Source of the DNA: JALZIF01 sp964584905
Lineage (GTDB): Bacteria; Gemmatimonadota; Gemmatimonadetes; Gemmatimonadales; Gemmatimonadaceae
Reading direction: 5' to 3'
NCBI GenBank assembly: GCA_964584905.1
Contig: CAZPCC010000110.1
Coordinates: forward strand, 1 to 64,000
Length of the DNA stretch: 64,000 bases
Part shown: positions 43,444 to 51,535 of the stretch, piece by piece
Numbering within the stretch: position 1 is the first letter of the stretch
How the letters are laid out: the number at the start of each line of letters is the position of its first letter
Made by a program: the position numbers and the translations under genes
The notes under the pieces: model-generated
Told to the model about the DNA's origin: nothing
What the model saw: only the letters and a program-made list of their open reading frames with translations
Databases searched by the model: none

Positions 43444-44589
43444 TTAGGACACTGACTTATCGAGCCGCAGCAGATCGGCGATCGCGGCGTGCTCGCCGGT
43501 AGACAGCCGGGCCGCGGCGCGACCGCACAGCGCTCCCATGACGTTCCCGGTGCCGCTATAGGCGCCAGCTGCCCACACCCCGGTGCGGACTTCTTCGAGG
43601 ATCGGAAGGCCCGTGCCGCTGAACGAGACCGTCGCCGCCCAACGATGAGTAATCTCCTCATGCACACCCAACTTCTCGCGAACGAATCGCTCCTGCAGCT
43701 CCTGGACGCGCGCGGTGGGCTCGGCCGCGTCGGTCCATTCCTCCTGCTCAGCCACGTCCCGAAATCCGCCGAAGACGAGACAACGATCGGGGAGTTGCTG
43801 CCAGTAATCGTACCCCCAGCGGGTGTATACCGGCCGCCGCAGTCGAACGGCATCAGTCGGCGCGGTAGCCAGCATCTGAAGCCGCGCGCTTCGCACTCGC
43901 GTCGACAGCTCCGGAAACATCCGAGCGAGTGCACCATCGATGCAGGCGACGACGGCGCCGCACCGCACCCTGCCGGCTGCCGTGCGCACCTCGGTTCCCG
44001 AAATGTGCTCGGCAGCGGAGCGCTCGAATAGTCGGGCTCCCCGGGCTATGGCCTCGCGCGCAAGGGTACGGCACCGGTGCATCGGGTGGTAAACGCCGTC
44101 GGTCGAGATGAGCAGACCGCGCCCCTCCTCACCCTCGTACGACTCCGCCGGGAGCGCGTCGGCGCGCATTGCGTCGAGCTGTAGCCGGCAGTCGAGCTCC
44201 TCTTCGTGGGAAGCGGCGATGCGCAGCGAGCCGGTCAACCGGACCGCCTGGGGCGTCTCCCCGGCAATGCGCTCGATCTCCTCCATCGTCAGGCGATACA
44301 AACCCGCTGCACGCTGCCGCCCGAACCGGGCGACGGCATCGTGATGAAATTCGGCAAGTCCCGCGATGAGAAAGCCTCCATTGCGGCCGGCGGCTCCCCC
44401 GGCGACCGCTCCCGCATCGACGCCGACGACGCGGGCACCACGATCGAGGAGTTCGTGCACAGCCGCCAATCCAGAGCCGCCAAGGCCGACGACGCAGACG
44501 TCGGCCACGAGCTCCTCCCCGAGCGCGGGGAGTCCTTCCCACGCTGCGTCCTCCCAGATGGGGACGTTGCCACGAACGGTAGTGGACAC
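43444..44589 (-). CDS. FAD-dependent oxidoreductase (DAO family)
   Basis: The 381-residue form begins at a GTG at 44589, 13 bases after the small lipoprotein stop. An ATG at 44646 is possible but would overlap that gene. The dinucleotide fold is VCVVGLGGSGLAAVHELLDR, followed by AGRNGGFLIAGLAEFHHD. The C-terminal FAD region is LPILEEVRTGVWAAGAYSGT. The family oxidises amino acids or related amines (glycine oxidase, D-amino-acid dehydrogenase, gamma-glutamyl-putrescine oxidase types). No partner gene narrows the substrate. The TAA stop falls inside CGTTAGG. Confidence 0.87.
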   Translation of the reverse strand: MSTTVRGNVPIWEDAAWEGLPALGEELVADVCVVGLGGSGLAAVHELLDRGARVVGVDAGAVAGGAAGRNGGFLIAGLAEFHHDAVARFGRQRAAGLYRLTMEEIERIAGETPQAVRLTGSLRIAASHEEELDCRLQLDAMRADALPAESYEGEEGRGLLISTDGVYHPMHRCRTLAREAIARGARLFERSAAEHISGTEVRTAAGRVRCGAVVACIDGALARMFPELSTRVRSARLQMLATAPTDAVRLRRPVYTRWGYDYWQQLPDRCLVFGGFRDVAEQEEWTDAAEPTARVQELQERFVREKLGVHEEITHRWAATVSFSGTGLPILEEVRTGVWAAGAYSGTGNVMGALCGRAAARLSTGEHAAIADLLRLDKSVS

Positions 44590-44602
44590 CGGAGGTTCGC
44601 CG

Positions 44603-44818
44603 TCAGGGATCGTTTGCCAGCGAATCGAGGCGCGCGGCACGGGCATTGGCCGAATCGGCCGCTCGCATCGCGCCGGACACGCCGCGTGCACCGGGAAGAT
44701 TGGACTCGGCGATGGCGCTGTCACGCTGGTCTGTGGTGAGCGTATCGACGGCGCCGCCTTCGTCAGGCGATGTGCATGCCGCTGCAATGAACAGCAGACC
44801 GGCGAAAGGCAGCCTCAT
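44603..44818 (-). CDS. Small lipoprotein
   Basis: The 71-residue protein has a short signal (RLPFAGLLFIAAAC) and a lipobox Cys at about residue 15, followed by TSPDEGG. The mature part is acidic, Ala/Asp/Ser-rich and probably disordered or helical (SANARAARLDSLAND). It precedes the oxidoreductase gene in the same direction. It is processed presumably by the LspA encoded 3 kb upstream. Not recognised. Confidence 0.7.
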   Translation of the reverse strand: MRLPFAGLLFIAAACTSPDEGGAVDTLTTDQRDSAIAESNLPGARGVSGAMRAADSANARAARLDSLANDP

Positions 44819-44891
44819 ATTCCACCCTCGGCAAGGTTAAGGATCCGTTTCGCCGCCCGTGAAGCCATCGAGGCTCGGCAAGGACGGCTGC

Positions 44892-47753
44892 TCATCTACC
44901 CCGGCGCCCTCCCTTTCCGCGCTTGCCGCCCGGCGGCCCACTGCGCCTGCCTCGCGGTTTGGCCCCACGCCCCCGCGCGGCTGGCGTCGAGTTACCCGCC
45001 TCACTGGAAGGGGCTCCCTCGCCGCGACTCGCGCCAGCTCCACCGTGTTGGCTCCCGCGCGCTGAACCACGCGTGGTCGATCCGCGTCGACCGCCACGCG
45101 ATCCACCGCCACTTCGACCGCGCCGCTGGCCGACAGTTCTGCCGCTCTCGCCAGGCGCGCCGTCATCGGCATACTCGTCGGCCGAGAACCAGGGCCGGTC
45201 CAGCTCCTCCTGCAGCTCGTCTATCGTCGCCGCGCGCACCGTGCCCCGCTTGCCTCGCGTCACCATGAACCGCACCGGCCGATCGAGCGCCGGAACCTCG
45301 GCCTCGACGAGCGTCCTCGCCATCTTTTCCGGCATGCGCAGCCGGGCGACTCCGCCCACATCGGACTCCACATCGTACTGGATAGGCACCTCGGCGCCGC
45401 GAATAGTCACCGCGTCAGGCAGCGCCGCGGCGCGAGCGCGCGCTTCGTCGGACAAGAAGTCGTTCAAGTCCAGCGTCAGATCAGCCGACCGAAACTCGTC
45501 CATCGACGCGACATCGGCCAGGCGGGCTTCGTAGAGCCTCGCCAGTTCGGCTTCCCCGAGCCGCGGTGTGGCACCACCCAGACGCCGCCAGACCTCACGC
45601 ACTTCCTCGATCGCCGGCCTGTTGATCTGAACGGCGCGGTGTCGCGCCTCAGCCCGCGCCATCGCCAGCGCGAGCATCCGCCGTGCTTCGTCAGCCAGCT
45701 CGGCCGGAAAGGCCTCGACCGGCTCCAACTCCCGTTCCAGCTCGTAGCCGAAATAGTGGATCGTGCGCTGCAGCGCGAGAGGCGCGCGCTTCCGATGCGG
45801 CTCGTAGATGAGCGTCGGCGGCCCCCGGCGTGCATAACGACGAACCAGGTCGTAGGCGATCTGCGTTCCTTCGATCGATGCGCGGGGAACGCCGAAGCGG
45901 TCGGCGAAGTAGCGGATGGTACCGGCGATGGCACCCCAGCTTCCGCACACGCTCGTCTTGCCGACTCGGACCTCCTCTCCATCGGCGCTCCGCTCATCTA
46001 TCACCAGATCGAACGGGAGTATCGCCGCCAGAAGCTCGGCAAAAGCGCGGTGCTCGGCGTTGCCGGCGGGGGGCATGTCAGCCGGCAGTGGCAGGCCGAG
46101 CGACCGGTGCACGCTGGCCATGCCCAACGCTGCATCCTCGACGGCCTTCACCAGGGCTCCGCGCTCTTCGGCCCACTCGGCGACCGCCGTCTCCTCGAAC
46201 AGGTGCCGCGGCAGTCCGTATACCTCGCCCACATAGCCCGCGCGACGGAACGCCTCCGCGTAGAGATTGTACGCGGTCAGATTATCGCTTCCGGCGACGA
46301 TGAGCCCGCGCAGATCGCGGTCATCGCGCGTCATGCGGTGCAGCGACTCCACTCCGCTCATTACAGCCACGTAGGGAACGAGCGCATCCGGCGCGTGCAC
46401 GAGCAGCTCCGCCCACGGCCGGTCGACGGGAAGTGCTTCGACGGCCCTTCCGTACTTGGAAAGCTTGCCGTCCTCCACCACCCCCCGCGACTCCAGCAGT
46501 TGAACGGCCTCGCGATAGGCAACCTTGTCCAGCGGAACCGGTAGCTCCAGCTCATCCGCGCGCACGCCGAGCGCCGCACAGGTCATGGCCACGCGCTCCG
46601 AATCGCCGGCGAGCTGAAACTCAGGCTCGGTCGGCTTGAGCGAGCTGAAATGAATGTCCCGGTCGCTGAGAATGTACACGCGCCCGTTCTTCACGCGCCC
46701 GTGCACCCGGCCGGCCATCTGGAGGAGCTCGTTGGCACCCAGGTGCACGCGCGTAAGGACGTTGCGCCCGTTCTCAATTACATTGGCGAAGCGCACGTCG
46801 TCGATGACGACTGTATCGAGCCCCCGCACGTTGAGCGCGCTCTGGCCAGCCGCGGTCATCGTCAGGAGGTACGGTTTCTGTACCTCGTCTTCGAGAAAGG
46901 GACGGATCACCCGTATCGGCTCACCGCCGTGGTAGAAAGCCGTCTCGATTTTCGGCGCGCGCGCCGCCACTTCGGCCGCAACCTGCTCGACACCAGCGCG
47001 CGTCGGGAGAAACACGCCTACACCACGCTTCTCTCGTGTAACCTCGCGCAGAAAGCGGTCATCGAGGAACTCGAGCGGCTCGCGCGGAATGATCCTGACC
47101 GTTGCCTTGCGACTCGGATCGAACGCGGTGCTCTCGATCACGCCTGCCGAATCGAGGTAGCGAGAGTAGAAGCTCGGATCAACCGTCGCCGACAGCCAGA
47201 TGAACCGGCATCCGACGCGCTTTCCTAACGCCAGGCAGAGCTCGAGCTCGGCTGACGTCTGATGTATTTCGTCGACGACCAGAGTATCCCGGGGCAGAAT
47301 GTCGCCATCCTGGAACCACCGTCGCGCGATACCGGTGGTGATGATGATGACGTTCCAGGACGGCAGTTCGGGAGTCGCTTCCCGCTCGCGGTTGACAACG
47401 CCCACGCGGAGTTCGGTCGTGCCAAGGATGGTTTCCGCGATCGGCCGCACGGCGAGCGTCTTGCCCGTGCCCGTTCCGGCAACGATGCCGAATCCCTTTC
47501 CCGAGGCGGCGAGCTGGAGCACTTCTTCGCCGTGCTCGCGCTGGAGAACCGTGTCGAGATGAAGTCCGAGCGCCAACTCGATCGTCTCGCACGCGGCGCG
47601 CGTGGGCGCGATGACCAGAATACGCCCCGTCGGCGGCTCGGCGGCGATGAACGCGTCGTGGTCGGGCGGGAGATAGCGGTCGTGCGGCTCCCGGAGCGCG
47701 CCGGTGCCGGCGCGCGGAGTCTCGTCAGGCAGCGGCGGCTGGTCCTTCGTCAT
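44892..47753 (-). CDS. Large DEAH-type (HrpA-like) helicase with Arg/Gly-rich tail
   Basis: This 953-residue superfamily 2 helicase has Walker A VAGTGTGKTLA near residue 91, motif II VVDEIHQTS (DEIH), motif III WLSATVD, and motif VI region HLGANELLQMAGRVHGRV. A long middle and C-terminal part follows, with many charged helices. From about residue 850 to the end the tail is Gly/Arg/Ser-rich and very basic, including RGG-like repeats, typical of RNA-binding disordered tails. The ATG at 47753 overlaps the end of lspA by 29 bases. RNA remodelling is likely. It is distinct from classical HrpA in length and tail. Confidence 0.85.
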   Translation of the reverse strand: MTKDQPPLPDETPRAGTGALREPHDRYLPPDHDAFIAAEPPTGRILVIAPTRAACETIELALGLHLDTVLQREHGEEVLQLAASGKGFGIVAGTGTGKTLAVRPIAETILGTTELRVGVVNREREATPELPSWNVIIITTGIARRWFQDGDILPRDTLVVDEIHQTSAELELCLALGKRVGCRFIWLSATVDPSFYSRYLDSAGVIESTAFDPSRKATVRIIPREPLEFLDDRFLREVTREKRGVGVFLPTRAGVEQVAAEVAARAPKIETAFYHGGEPIRVIRPFLEDEVQKPYLLTMTAAGQSALNVRGLDTVVIDDVRFANVIENGRNVLTRVHLGANELLQMAGRVHGRVKNGRVYILSDRDIHFSSLKPTEPEFQLAGDSERVAMTCAALGVRADELELPVPLDKVAYREAVQLLESRGVVEDGKLSKYGRAVEALPVDRPWAELLVHAPDALVPYVAVMSGVESLHRMTRDDRDLRGLIVAGSDNLTAYNLYAEAFRRAGYVGEVYGLPRHLFEETAVAEWAEERGALVKAVEDAALGMASVHRSLGLPLPADMPPAGNAEHRAFAELLAAILPFDLVIDERSADGEEVRVGKTSVCGSWGAIAGTIRYFADRFGVPRASIEGTQIAYDLVRRYARRGPPTLIYEPHRKRAPLALQRTIHYFGYELERELEPVEAFPAELADEARRMLALAMARAEARHRAVQINRPAIEEVREVWRRLGGATPRLGEAELARLYEARLADVASMDEFRSADLTLDLNDFLSDEARARAAALPDAVTIRGAEVPIQYDVESDVGGVARLRMPEKMARTLVEAEVPALDRPVRFMVTRGKRGTVRAATIDELQEELDRPWFSADEYADDGAPGESGRTVGQRRGRSGGGSRGGRRGSTTRGSARGSQHGGAGASRGEGAPSSEAGNSTPAARGRGAKPRGRRSGPPGGKRGKGGRRGR

Positions 47754-48270
47754 GCCCGCGGTGCTGCCGCCCTTCCCGCCACAACGACCAGGCAAGGAGC
47801 ACCGCCCCGACGGTAACGCCCATGTCCGCGACGTTGAACGTGTAGAAGCGCCACGACCCCACCCCCAGATCGAGAAAGTCCACTACCCCGCGCTCGGACC
47901 GCAGCCGGTCGAGCAGGTTCCCTATCGCCCCCGCGCTCACCATCCCCACCGCGGTACCGCGCAGCACGTCGGACTGGGGCGCCTCACGCAGCATACGCCA
48001 TAGCAGGATCAGCACCACGACCGCGATGATGCTGAACACCCAGCGCGACGCATCGCCGACATGCATGCTGAACGCCGCCCCAGGGTTGTACGCCAGTGTG
48101 AACTGTATCCAATCTCCGAAGACCGGCCTCGGCCGGTGCAGGAGCAGCGTGCGTTCTGCGACCTGCTTGGTGATTACATCGACTACCAGAAAGACAGCCA
48201 GTGCGATCCAGTAGCCGATCATCTTCGGCGCGCGCGCGTCGAACGGGAGCAGGGGTGGCTGAGCAGGCAT
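47725..48270 (-). CDS. lspA: Lipoprotein signal peptidase II
   Basis: This 181-residue inner-membrane aspartic protease has four helices. The conserved boxes are NPGAAFSM, GAIGNLLDRL (catalytic Asp) and VVDF with FNVADMGVTVG (second catalytic Asp). It removes the signal peptide of prolipoproteins. The C-terminus is extended by a charged His/Gly tail. An internal ATG near 48222 (MIGYWIALAV) is a possible shorter start. The stop codon TGA lies within CCTGACG. It overlaps the helicase start. Confidence 0.93.
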   Translation of the reverse strand: MPAQPPLLPFDARAPKMIGYWIALAVFLVVDVITKQVAERTLLLHRPRPVFGDWIQFTLAYNPGAAFSMHVGDASRWVFSIIAVVVLILLWRMLREAPQSDVLRGTAVGMVSAGAIGNLLDRLRSERGVVDFLDLGVGSWRFYTFNVADMGVTVGAVLLAWSLWREGRQHRGHDEGPAAAA

Positions 48271-48295
48271 CTAGAGCGAATTCAGGGCGGAAACG

Positions 48296-48329
48296 CAAAA
48301 TCGGGCCCGCGGTTGACCGCGGTGCCCGA
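48296..48329 (-). terminator. Terminator of the 48.4-kb secreted-protein gene
   Basis: TCGGGC plus CCGCGG (48301-48312) pair with CCGCGG plus GCCCGA (48317-48329), with one bulged base and a TTGA loop. On the minus strand the hairpin is followed by TTTTGCGTTT. It lies about 32 bases after the stop at 48361 and ahead of lspA. Confidence 0.75.
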
Positions 48330-48360
48330 AATCTGTGCGAATGCCGCCCCGGCCGGGAGC

Positions 48361-48774
48361 CTAACGCGGAAAAACGCGGGACGGCTGTGCCTGAGGAGGC
48401 AGCACCGGCGGCCGGCGCACCCGGATCTGCTCGCTGGGCTTCCGCTCCGGCTCCTTCTCCTTGGTTTCGGGCTTGCGCTCGTTCTCGCGCCCCCTCAACT
48501 GCTTTACACCCTCGGGCAGCTCAGCCGGCTTGTCGCGTACGTTACGACGCACCTCGTCACCGAAAATCACCCTCCCGTTGGGCGGCCGCTTCCGAATGGC
48601 TGTCGGGCAGTCCGTCGGCTCAGGCTGGCGATTAGCCGGCACGTCATTCAACCAGATTCGGCACATTCCCGGCGGCGGCTTATGTTCGCGCTCGGCGGAA
48701 TCGCGCGACTGCGCCGCGAGCGGGGCTGCCACGAGAAGTGCGCCTGCGAGAATCCAGCTATTGAAAGACTTCAT
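48361..48774 (-). CDS. Secreted protein with basic Pro/Glu-rich tail
   Basis: The 137-residue protein has a signal peptide (SWILAGALLVAAPLAAQ). A two-Cys segment GMCRIWLNDVPANRQPEPTD with C ten residues later looks like a small folded motif that I associate with Gemmatimonadota secreted proteins, though I cannot verify this. The remainder is highly charged (KPETKEKEPERKPSEQ) and probably disordered. Transcribed alone, with its own terminator. Function unknown. Confidence 0.72.
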   Translation of the reverse strand: MKSFNSWILAGALLVAAPLAAQSRDSAEREHKPPPGMCRIWLNDVPANRQPEPTDCPTAIRKRPPNGRVIFGDEVRRNVRDKPAELPEGVKQLRGRENERKPETKEKEPERKPSEQIRVRRPPVLPPQAQPSRVFPR

Positions 48775-49008
48775 TAATTACTCCGGGAAAGCAGCATGTT
48801 CACTGCCCTCTCTGAGGCACGTACGGTGCCACGATCCAGGCTCCCAACATGGCGTCTAAGATACTAATTGGCAATAGCTTACGAATATCCGGCGCAAATA
48901 GTCGCCCGCAGCCCTGTCCCCAATCCGGGAATTCCCGTCCGGGTGCGGTGACATCGCCAGGGAGCTCGCTGTGCCCGCGCCCATGACAGGATACATTACC
49001 CCGCGACA

Positions 49009-49908
49009 ATGTCCACCGCTTCCATTGGCCAGACGCTCGAACGCGGTATGCGTATCGCCCAGTTTGGCATGCTCGTCAATGCCGCCCTGGCGGTCACCAA
49101 GCTCATCGCGGGCGTTCTCGGAACCTCGTATGCGCTGATCGCCGACGCGGTGGAGAGCGGTTCGGACGTCGTCTCCTCGTTGATCGTCTGGGGAGGGCTG
49201 CGAATGGCCACGCGGTCCGCGACCGAAGAATACCCGTTCGGTTTCGCCAGAGCCGAGCAGGTAGCGGCCGCGATCGTGGGGCTGCTGCTGATTGGTGCCA
49301 GCATCGGCATCTCGATTGCGGCGGTCCGCGAGATCCGCACTCCGCAAAACGCACCGGCCCCATTCACGCTGATCGTGCTCGTTCTCGTGATCCTGATCAA
49401 GGAAGTGCTCTACCGGTACGTGGCCCGCGCTGGGGGCGACATCGGCAGCCGAGCCCTTTCCGCCGATGCCTGGCACCATCGCAGTGATGCTATCACCTCG
49501 GGCGCGGCCTTCGTCGGAATCAGCATTGCGCTCATCAAGGGTCCGGGATGGGAGTCGGCAGATGATTACGCAGCCGTCGTCGCCTCGGGCATCATCCTGC
49601 TCAACGGCATCAGGATCATCCGTCCGGCGGTCGGGGACCTGATGGACCGCGCACCTTCCGCCGATCTGATCGAACGCGTCACGATGATTGCGCGGAGCGT
49701 CGCCGAAGTTCAGCTGGTGGAGAAGGTGCTCATTCGCAAGGCAGGGATCGGATTCTTCGTGGACATGCACGTGCAGGCCGCGCCGGAGATGTCCCTTCAG
49801 GAGGCGCACATCCTGAGCGGCAAGGTCAAGAGCGCCATTCGCGAAGCCGAACCGAGGGTGCTGGGGGCGTTGATACACATGGAGCCGTTTGAGGGGACGA
49901 AGGACTAG
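49009..49908 (+). CDS. Cation diffusion facilitator transporter
   Basis: The 299-residue protein has six membrane helices. Metal site A includes ALIADAVESGSDVV (helix 2) and ADAWHHRSDAITSG (helix 5; the HHxxD pattern). The C-terminal cytoplasmic ferredoxin-like domain has FFVDMHVQAAPEMSLQEAH. CDF proteins export zinc, iron, cobalt or manganese in exchange for protons. The HHRSD site is compatible with Zn or Fe/Mn; exact metal unknown. Transcribed alone. The preceding 234 bases (48775-49008) carry no feature that I can define beyond a presumed divergent promoter. Confidence 0.92.
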   Translation: MSTASIGQTLERGMRIAQFGMLVNAALAVTKLIAGVLGTSYALIADAVESGSDVVSSLIVWGGLRMATRSATEEYPFGFARAEQVAAAIVGLLLIGASIGISIAAVREIRTPQNAPAPFTLIVLVLVILIKEVLYRYVARAGGDIGSRALSADAWHHRSDAITSGAAFVGISIALIKGPGWESADDYAAVVASGIILLNGIRIIRPAVGDLMDRAPSADLIERVTMIARSVAEVQLVEKVLIRKAGIGFFVDMHVQAAPEMSLQEAHILSGKVKSAIREAEPRVLGALIHMEPFEGTKD

Positions 49909-50044
49909 AGAAGGAGGGGCTAGGGGTCAGGGGCCTGGGCTGGCGTGCGTCGTCTTAAGCGGCTAGGCGAAACGGATCGCGACGCCACCGACGGGACATC
50001 GACGCACACATTCCCTGACCCCTAACCCCTGATCCCTAACCCCT
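49909..50044. repeat. Inverted-arm degenerate repeat element (50-kb copy)
   Basis: The left arm (about 49913-49940) is GGGGCTAGGGGTCAGGGG; the right arm (about 50011-50044) is CCCTGACCCCTAACCCCTGA. The inner ends carry GCGTGCGTCG (49943-49952) and the complementary CGACGCACAC (49999-50009), the same inner sequence as in the 62-kb element. The core contains GAAACGGATCG, matched by GAAACGCATCG at 62 kb. It sits between convergent genes. Confidence 0.82.
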
Positions 50045-50049
50045 CGTTG

Positions 50050-51129
50050 CTAGTCTCCAAAAGAAATCCCCATCGCTCGCGCCGTCTGCACCACATCATG
50101 CGCGGGATCCACACGCTTGGTCTCGGCGAGCGCCTCGGAGATCGGGATGCAGACGATGTGCGGCGTCTGGAGCGCGACCATGTAGCCCCATTTCTGGTCG
50201 GCAACGGCGCGTACCGCGGCGCCGCCGAAGCGCGTGGCAAGCAGTCGGTCGTAGCCTGTCGGCGCGCCCCCGCGTTGGAGGTGGCCGAGGATCAGCGAGC
50301 GGCACTCCTTCTTGGTATGCTCCTGAATGTCCTGGGCGAGGCCCTCAGCGATGCCACCGAGTCGAGGCGCCTCGCCAGGCAGGGAAGCGCCTTGCGTCGA
50401 TACCCCTCCACCCACCGGAAAGGCACCCTCGGCAGCGACGACGATCGAGAACTGCCGGCCGGCGCGGTGCCGCGCCATGATTTTCTCGCAGACTTTCTCG
50501 ACGTCGTAAGGAATCTCGGGGAGGAGAATGACATCGGCGGTACCAGCGACCCCCGAATGGAGGGCGATGAACCCGGCGTGCCGTCCCATCACCTCGAGCA
50601 CGATAACCCGGTCATGACTCTCGGCGGTCGTGTGCAGCTTGTCGATCGCATCGATCGCCGTGTTGACCGCGGTGTCGAAGCCGAACGTCGTCACCGTCCC
50701 GGCTACGTCGTTGTCGATCGTCTTTGGAACTCCGACGATGTTCACTCCCTTCTCGAACAACCGCTGCGCGATCTCGAGCGACCCATCGCCGCCGATCGTG
50801 ATGATCGCGTCGATGCCCCGCTCGTGCATGTTCTCGATGAGCTCGTCCGACCGGTCTATTTCCTCGACGGTGCCGTCGGCGCGGCGACGCGGCCAATTGA
50901 AGGGATTGCCGCGATTGGTGGTGCGCAGGATGGTTCCGCCAAGATGGGCGATTCCCCGTACTGATTCCTTCGTCAGCGGAATGATCTCATCGATGCCTAA
51001 CAGGCCGTGATATCCCCGCTTGATTCCGAGCACTTCCCAGCCGCGATTGAGTGCGGAGAGCGCCGCCGCCCGGATGACCGCGTTCAGCCCGGGGGCGTCA
51101 CCACCCCCGGTTGAGATCGCGATGCGCAT
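50050..51129 (-). CDS. pfkA: 6-phosphofructokinase
   Basis: This 359-residue enzyme of the PfkA family has the motifs ISTGGGDAPGLNAVIR, TIGGDGSLEIA (113-121), PKTIDND (135-141), MGRHAGFIAL and LGHLQRGGAPTGYDR. The Gly in GGDG matches ATP-dependent enzymes, while Lys136 in PKTIDND (usually Gly in classical bacterial ATP-PFK) matches the PPi or mixed group. It therefore belongs to the mixed-type clade also seen in actinobacteria; the phosphoryl donor needs testing. The selenoprotein gene ends 12 bases upstream in the same direction, so they are probably co-transcribed. Confidence 0.94.
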   Translation of the reverse strand: MRIAISTGGGDAPGLNAVIRAAALSALNRGWEVLGIKRGYHGLLGIDEIIPLTKESVRGIAHLGGTILRTTNRGNPFNWPRRRADGTVEEIDRSDELIENMHERGIDAIITIGGDGSLEIAQRLFEKGVNIVGVPKTIDNDVAGTVTTFGFDTAVNTAIDAIDKLHTTAESHDRVIVLEVMGRHAGFIALHSGVAGTADVILLPEIPYDVEKVCEKIMARHRAGRQFSIVVAAEGAFPVGGGVSTQGASLPGEAPRLGGIAEGLAQDIQEHTKKECRSLILGHLQRGGAPTGYDRLLATRFGGAAVRAVADQKWGYMVALQTPHIVCIPISEALAETKRVDPAHDVVQTARAMGISFGD

Positions 51130-51141
51130 CGTTCGTGTGAA

Positions 51142-51369
51142 TTACCCCATGCGCTCCAGCAGCTCCACCACCTCGCCAGGCTCGGCGTGCCGCTTGAGCT
51201 TCGATTTCTGGAAGACCGGTACGCCGTCGCGCACCACCTCGAACCGGCCGCCACCGGAGGGATTCATGATGACTTCCGCAGCCGGATAGCGTTGCTGAAT
51301 CTCGGCCATCAGCCTGACAGCCCGCGGTTCGTAGTCTCAAACCGTGCAATATTCAATTGTTATTTGCAT
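51142..51369 (-). CDS. SelW-like (Rdx family) selenoprotein with in-frame TGA
   Basis: Reading TGA at 51339-51337 as selenocysteine gives a 75-residue protein from ATG 51369 to TAA 51142. Residues 5-13 are IEYCTVUDY, with Cys8-x-x-Sec11, the redox motif of SelW/Rdx proteins. The rest follows the family: PRAVRLMAEIQQRYPAAEV, NPSGGGRFEVVRDG, VFQKSKLKRHAEPGE. Reading continues unbroken past the TGA, and a SECIS-like hairpin follows it. Bacterial SelW-like proteins are small thioredoxin-fold redox proteins. Cys would be the usual residue where Sec is absent. It is probably co-transcribed with pfkA. Confidence 0.85.
51304..51322 (-). promoter_or_regulatory. Bacterial SECIS-like hairpin
   Basis: Fifteen bases after the in-frame TGA, GGCTGTC pairs with GATGGCC (two wobble pairs) around the five-base loop AGGCT. 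The loop sits about 22 to 26 bases from the TGA. Position, short stem and a GG in the loop match bacterial SECIS elements such as fdhF of E. coli (loop AGGUCU), which recruit SelB. Confidence 0.7.
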
Positions 51370-51424
51370 GCCCCAATCCTAGCGAAAAGGCCGCAGGATG
51401 CGAGGGGTAAGCCTCGCACGGCGG

Positions 51425-51535
51425 ACGCTGTTCCCCACACTTCGCACTGCGCACTTCGCATCGCTCATCTCTCACCTCTCCACCTCTCCACCTCGCACCT
51501 CGCACTTCCTCACTGCCCACTCCCCTCCGACACCT
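51425..51535. repeat. Single-arm degenerate repeat (CGCACTTCGCA type)
   Basis: Units such as CACTTCGCACTGCGCACTTC and CACCTCTCCACCTCTCCACC run for about 100 bases downstream of the carboxypeptidase and into its last codons. They complement the GTGCGAA-type arm at 43.4 kb. Confidence 0.75.

Noticed and set aside
44837..45172. 111-codon minus-strand frame within the helicase 3' end
   Set aside because: It is an alternative frame of the Arg/Gly-rich tail region and shows no independent start or motif.
51142..51369. Pseudogene explanation for the SelW-like frame
   Set aside because: Only one stop is present, exactly at the family's redox position, followed by a hairpin and an intact, family-like remainder.
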